A DNA stretch of 64,000 nt from Gordionus sp. m RMFG-2023 (Eukaryota > Nematomorpha > Gordioida > Chordodea > Parachordodidae): assembly GCF_954871325.1 (NCBI RefSeq), contig NC_088776.1, positions 31,606,508 to 31,670,507 of the forward strand, read 5' to 3'. The first letter of the stretch is position 1; each line of letters starts with the position of its first letter. Below the pieces are notes generated by a model that was not told the DNA's origin, searched no databases, and saw only the letters and a program-made list of their open reading frames with translations. Positions 59,643 through 64,000 of the stretch are shown piece after piece. The position numbers and the translations under genes were made by a program.

Positions 59643-62071
59643 TTTTTTTTTTTTTTTTTTTTTTTCTCTTTAGCTTTCACCTTTTCTGGTGGTAAGCTCC
59701 TTCAACATCTCTCTCCACTTTATGTTATTCGTACAATCTCTTTTATCTATTTTATACTTCTTTATATTGGCTCTAACTTTATGGCCCCATTGAAGTTTTG
59801 GCCTTCCTCTTTTACGTTTGCCCATCACTTCCAATCTTTCAACTTTATTTCCTATGTAGTTCATAGGCCTTCTCATTGTGTGCCCATACCACCTAAGTCT
59901 GTTTACCATTAACTTAGTCTTAATGGGCACTACCTTTAAACTATTTAGTATTCTTGTACTGCGCACCTTATCCTTTCTTGTTACCCCAGCAATCATCCTC
60001 AGCATTCTCATCTCCATAGTTTGTAGACTTCTCTCGTCTGATTCTTTGGTTGGCCATGTTTCCGAACTATATAGAATAGTTGGTTGTACTATGGAACTGT
60101 AAATTTTTCCCTTTAATTTGTGTGGGATTCTTTTGTCAAATAGCACTCCAGATAAAGATCTCCACTTTAACCACCCTTGATTAATCTTATTCTTTATCTC
60201 TTTTTCTATTGTGCCGTTTGTTTGTATAGTGGAGCCCAAATATTTGCAGCTTTCAATTGCGGATATCTGCCAATCATTTATATCAATACTCTCCGTTTCA
60301 TCTCCTCCTATCACCATATACTCCGTCTTTTCTCTATTTACTTTTAATCCGTGCGTTTCTAGGATATTTATCCAATTCACTAACCTTTCTTTCATTTCAT
60401 CCTTGGATTCGGCAAGTATCACAATATCATCTGCAAATATCATATTCCACGGGACTGTTTGAGGTATAGACTGTGCTAATACATCTATTACTGTAATGAA
60501 GAGAAGTGGGCTGAGAGCCGACCCTTGATGAACTCCTTCGGCTATTGTAAAGCCTGCTGAAGTACCTGTTGTGCTACGGACCATTGTTGTATGTCCCATA
60601 TACATATCCTCTATTATTCTTATATATTTTTCGGGAACTTTTTTGTGGCGTAGCGCCCACCAGATAAGTTTTCTTGGGATTCTATCAAAGGCCTTTTCTA
60701 GATCGAGAAAGACCATGTGTAGCTTTTTGTTCTTTTCCCTGTATTTTTCACTCATTTGCCTAATTGCATGGATAGCATCGGTTGTTGATCTTCCAGGCAT
60801 AAAGCCAAACTGTGTCTCTCCTATTTCGATTATATCTCTTAATCTTTTTTCTATTATTTTTTCGTATAGTTTTAGACAGTGTGACATTAGTTTTATGCCC
60901 CTGTAATTTTGACAATTGTGTGGATCCCCTTTATTTTTGAAGATAGGAACTAGATAGCTCTGCCTCCATTTTTGGGGGACCTCTTCATTTCCAAGTATTT
61001 TATTGTACAGATTTGTGAGGAGATGTATTCCATCATCTCCTAGTGCTTTAAGGCTTTCTATTGGAATATCGTCTGGACCCCTAGCTTTGTTGTTTTTCAT
61101 ATGCTTGAGGCATGTGATTATTTCTTGTTCTGTTATAGGTTGTACAAGGTTCTGACAAGGGGAGTGTTCGTCGAGATGCAATATGTGGGAATTAAAGTTG
61201 AGAAGCTCCTGAAAATATTCTTTCCATCTATTCATTATTTCTTTTTCCTTTATTATCAATTTCCCATCTTTATTTTTGATTACTTTCGGAGCTCCGTTTA
61301 TATCCCTAGAGTTCTTTTCTCGCTGTTTGGCTAATCTGTATATTTTATTTTGCCCTTCTTTGGTATGTAGATCTTCGTACATGTCATCGTATGCCATAGA
61401 TTTGGCCCTAGCCACCGCCTTTGTAGCTAATCTCTTGGATTTTTTGTATCTTGACTTGTCATCTGCATTTTTGGATTTGTACCATATTTTATAAAGGGCT
61501 TTTTTCTCCTGTATAGTGGTTTGTACCTCTTGATTCCACCACCATAGTTCTTTGTGTGATTTGTTGCCTCCTCTTGTCAAGCCTAGCGTCGATTTTGCAG
61601 TGTCTATTAATCTGGATGAAAGGTCTGTCCATATTTTTTCACTGACTTGTGAGCAATTTATTGTTTCAATGTTTGCATTGATTGCAAAGGCATCTGTCAT
61701 TGTTTTTAATTTGCCCCATTTGATGGATGGTTCCAGTTTTATCTTATTTTGAGTGGATTTATTTGAGATTTGTAAATCCATGATTAGTAGCTTGTGTTGC
61801 GCGGCGATATCTTCTCCTGGGATGACTTTGCAGTCTATTACATCTTTTAATCTTCTGCGAGAGATTAGCATGTAATCTATCTGTGTTTTCCTAGTACCAC
61901 TTTCATATGTTATTAAATGACTAACTTTTTTCCTATAGTAGGTGTTGGTTAAGGCAAGGTCGAAGGCTTGCGCAAATTTCAGTACGTGCTCTCCTTCATC
62001 ATTTCTTTCTCCGTATCCAAAACCACCATGATGCCTTTTGTAGCTATCTCTTGCTTTCCCCACATGCGCAT
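59643..62071 (-). mobile_element. Young 5'-truncated RTE LINE insertion
   Basis: A perfect 17 bp target duplication (TTATTTTACAAACATTT, 59626-59642 and 62072-62088) encloses the element, which ends in a ~20 bp poly-A (T's on the plus strand, up to 59665). It is cut at the 5' side within the endonuclease, the usual result of incomplete reverse transcription. Its 3' sequence CTTACCACCAGAAAAGGTGA matches the older LINE at 13318 and the SINE at 7467. The long open frame and perfect duplication mark it as recent. Confidence 0.96.
59670..62071 (-). CDS. RTE LINE polyprotein: endonuclease C-terminal part plus reverse transcriptase
   Basis: A 797-residue frame ends at a stop at 59670-59672; its open start is set by the truncation (preceding codons N-A-H), so no true initiation codon is present. 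Residues 1-100 are the end of an APE-type endonuclease: GGFGYG, TQIDYMLISRRR near 59-70, and AAQHKLLIMDL near 87-97 with the catalytic histidine. A linker follows. Reverse transcriptase runs from about 325 (NKARGPDDIPIESLK) through QFGFMPGRSTTDA (about 420), FLDLEKAFDRIPR (about 450), HQGSALSPLLF and the catalytic FADD (about 543). The C-terminal region ends near RRPMNYIGNK and KRKRGRPKLQWG. Both catalytic aspartates of FADD and that of the FLDLEKAF block are present. The element lacks the endonuclease N-terminus, so it cannot move by itself. Confidence 0.95.
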
Positions 62072-62099
62072 TTATTTTACAAACATTTGTAAGGAAAAA

Positions 62100-63060
62100 A
62101 TATTATTATTAAAACAAAACATTATTTTTTTTAGTAATAATTTTCATCGTCGAAAATTCTTGATATTCTATTTTTTTTGATGAAAAAAACAAAATTCTTA
62201 ATATTCTTTTTTTATTATAAAAAACAAATTCTTAGTTTTAATGTATTAAGATTTCTTATTTTTTTCGGTAGTGTAATACAAAATTAATAAAAATAAACTT
62301 TCAAAAATCTTCAAGTAAGAAATTTGTTTAAGTGTGAGAATAAGAAGTTAATTATATATAAAGTATGAGAACTTAAAAAACAATAAACTCTCAAATATCT
62401 CCACAAATAAGGCGAGATAAATTTCCACGAACAATGGATTGATACGATAAAAAATTGTAAATTCATTCAAAGATTTCACGAAAAATATGATAATTCAATC
62501 ATAATCTTTTGTCAATTATTAATTGGGATACCTACAAGAAATGTAATAGTTATATCACCATCTACTATTCGCCTAAAATATACTCGAAATAACATAGATA
62601 ATTTGGGAAAATTCGAATTATTCTAATACAATCCAGCCACAAGTTTTTCATATATCACGATACGGTAAATATTTTAAGACGAGACAATATAGTACGAAAT
62701 TCAGAATCATTAAGACAATGCATTACCGATATCAATAAACAAGGTGATGGCAATGGGTTCAAAGAATTACCAGAATTATCCGAGATACGCTTGGTAACTT
62801 CAAGAATATTAAAGCTAGTATACAATTGAAAAACAACGCAACAGAGAATAATCTTTCTAGTTCACTATACCTATCTAGGTAATTATAAAAAAAGAGGTAG
62901 ATCAAATAAAGCAACAGGCTAACTATTCAAACACCGCACTTTCAAAAATACACCTAAACATGGAAAGACTGATAGATTGTTCAATTTAACAATGAAGGAC
63001 AAGTGAATTTAGGTGTTAATAACAGCGTAATGACAAGCCAAAAAATTGGTTAAACAATCT
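62100..63060. other. A/T-rich sequence, nothing supported
   Basis: No exon, repeat or transposon end was recognised between the LINE and the inverted repeat that follows. Confidence 0.4.
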
Positions 63061-63064
63061 ATTC

Positions 63065-63930
63065 ATATGGATAACGCGCATTTACATTTAACACATAATA
63101 TGAATTAAATATGTTAAATAATATTCAAATAAACATATATTTAATAAGAATGATCGATTAAAAATAATATTCAAATAATTTTATAAAAAAGATTGACCCT
63201 TTAGATATAATTCAAATATAACAATGCTTCCCTTGACGAGAATCTTTTATGCACTCTTTGGATTCTTGTCGGTTCTAGTCTCTCATATTCTAGTTTACAT
63301 CCTTCCACTGGAGTGAATCTTTCATGCGCTCTTGGGCTTCTTGTCAGTTCTAGTCTCTCTATTTACTTATTGTAACGTGGTTGGTAGGGCGCTATTCGGT
63401 GGTTTATTAAGAATATTTTACACCAATTTACAAACTCAATTCCTGGAAAAAGAAGTCTCTGACTAAAGACTAACTTGGATAATTAACCTTTTCGCTAGCC
63501 GCGATCAGTAATTTTGTATTTGTATGGGCCGTGGTAATATCTAGGTGTAAGTTACAACAGTATAATGAAGAAATAGCAATAAAATTGGTTTACGAAAGAA
63601 AATATGAAATTAGAAACAAATAATCCAACTGCATGAAAGATTCTCTTCAAGGGAAGCATTGTTATATCTAAATTATATCTGAAAGGTTAATTCTTATTTA
63701 AAAAATTTATAATATTTAAATATTATTATAGGTCAATCTTTCTTATTAAATATATGTTATTTGAATATTATTTTAACGTATTTAATTTGTGTGTGAATTA
63801 TAAATGCGCGTTATTGTTTTTATCACTAGTTGATCGATAAATTTTGTAAATATAAAATGATCTAAAATTACAATAAAAAAACTAATTTCAATTTCAGTTC
63901 AAATTAATTACTAATTCATTTTGAGTGGTA
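63065..63930. repeat. Inverted repeat with ~190 bp arms
   Basis: The left arm 63065-63258 and the right arm 63622-63815 are inverted copies. Innermost is the near-perfect pair ATATAACAATGCTTCCCTTG with GAGAATCTTTYATGC (63219-63255 and its reverse complement at 63633-63670). The 360 bp between them includes an ~83 bp direct duplication (GAATCTTTYATGCRCTCTT...TTCTAGTCTCTC at 63239 and 63316). The stretch 63690-63930 is also the unbroken relative of the repeat split by the hAT element at 57.0 and 58.6 kb. Confidence 0.75.
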
Positions 63931-64000
63931 ATATAACAATTAGTTATAAAGAAGCTACTTAACAAACCGTTTCACTGATCAAAATATATTTTTATCAATT

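Overview
The window is strongly A/T-rich, intron-containing animal DNA, dominated by transposon remains. Only three host genes can be defended. The metazoan assignment rests on a WDR62/MAPKBP1-type scaffold gene and a ten-cysteine Ly6/uPAR gene, both spliced through short introns (43-106 nt where several are seen), plus a mitochondrial EF-G terminal exon. No species can be named from the sequence.

Layout. About 0.8-2.2 kb (minus): six exons of the WD-repeat gene, with a hAT transposon just upstream in the presumed intron. 4.5-8.2 kb: a nested stack, in which a small inverted-repeat element is split by a hAT transposon and by a tRNA-headed SINE. 11.8-13 kb: two small non-autonomous elements. 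13.3-16.3 kb (minus): an old but near full-length RTE-type LINE whose 5' end is a tRNA-like promoter. 17.3-20.2 kb: an element with ~340 bp inverted ends enclosing a decayed gene of a widespread, unnamed invertebrate protein family. 23.8-25.1 kb: a large imperfect palindrome. 25.2-29.8 kb: PIF/Harbinger remnant, a periodic repeat and a ZMYM-type hAT element. 33.85-38.46 kb (plus): a complete three-exon Ly6/uPAR gene whose 4.2 kb intron holds a ~112 bp satellite. 38.7-53.6 kb: four more hAT elements and two further copies of the periodic repeat. 56.1 kb (minus): last exon of GFM1. 57-58.6 kb: a hAT element carrying a smaller nested insertion. 59.6-62.1 kb (minus): a young 5'-truncated LINE with a 797-codon frame and a perfect 17 bp target duplication. 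63-63.9 kb: an inverted repeat.

The parts interact mainly as a mobile-element ecosystem. Many insertions are flanked by readable 8 bp duplications, the hAT signature, and at least three insertion sites can be compared with an unoccupied copy in the same window. The LINE shares its 3' tail and its tRNA-like 5' head with the SINE, so it is the obvious source of the SINE's mobility. Long stretches (8.4-11.8, 20.2-23.8, 29.8-33.8, 54-56 kb) are A/T-rich and show no gene that could be supported.
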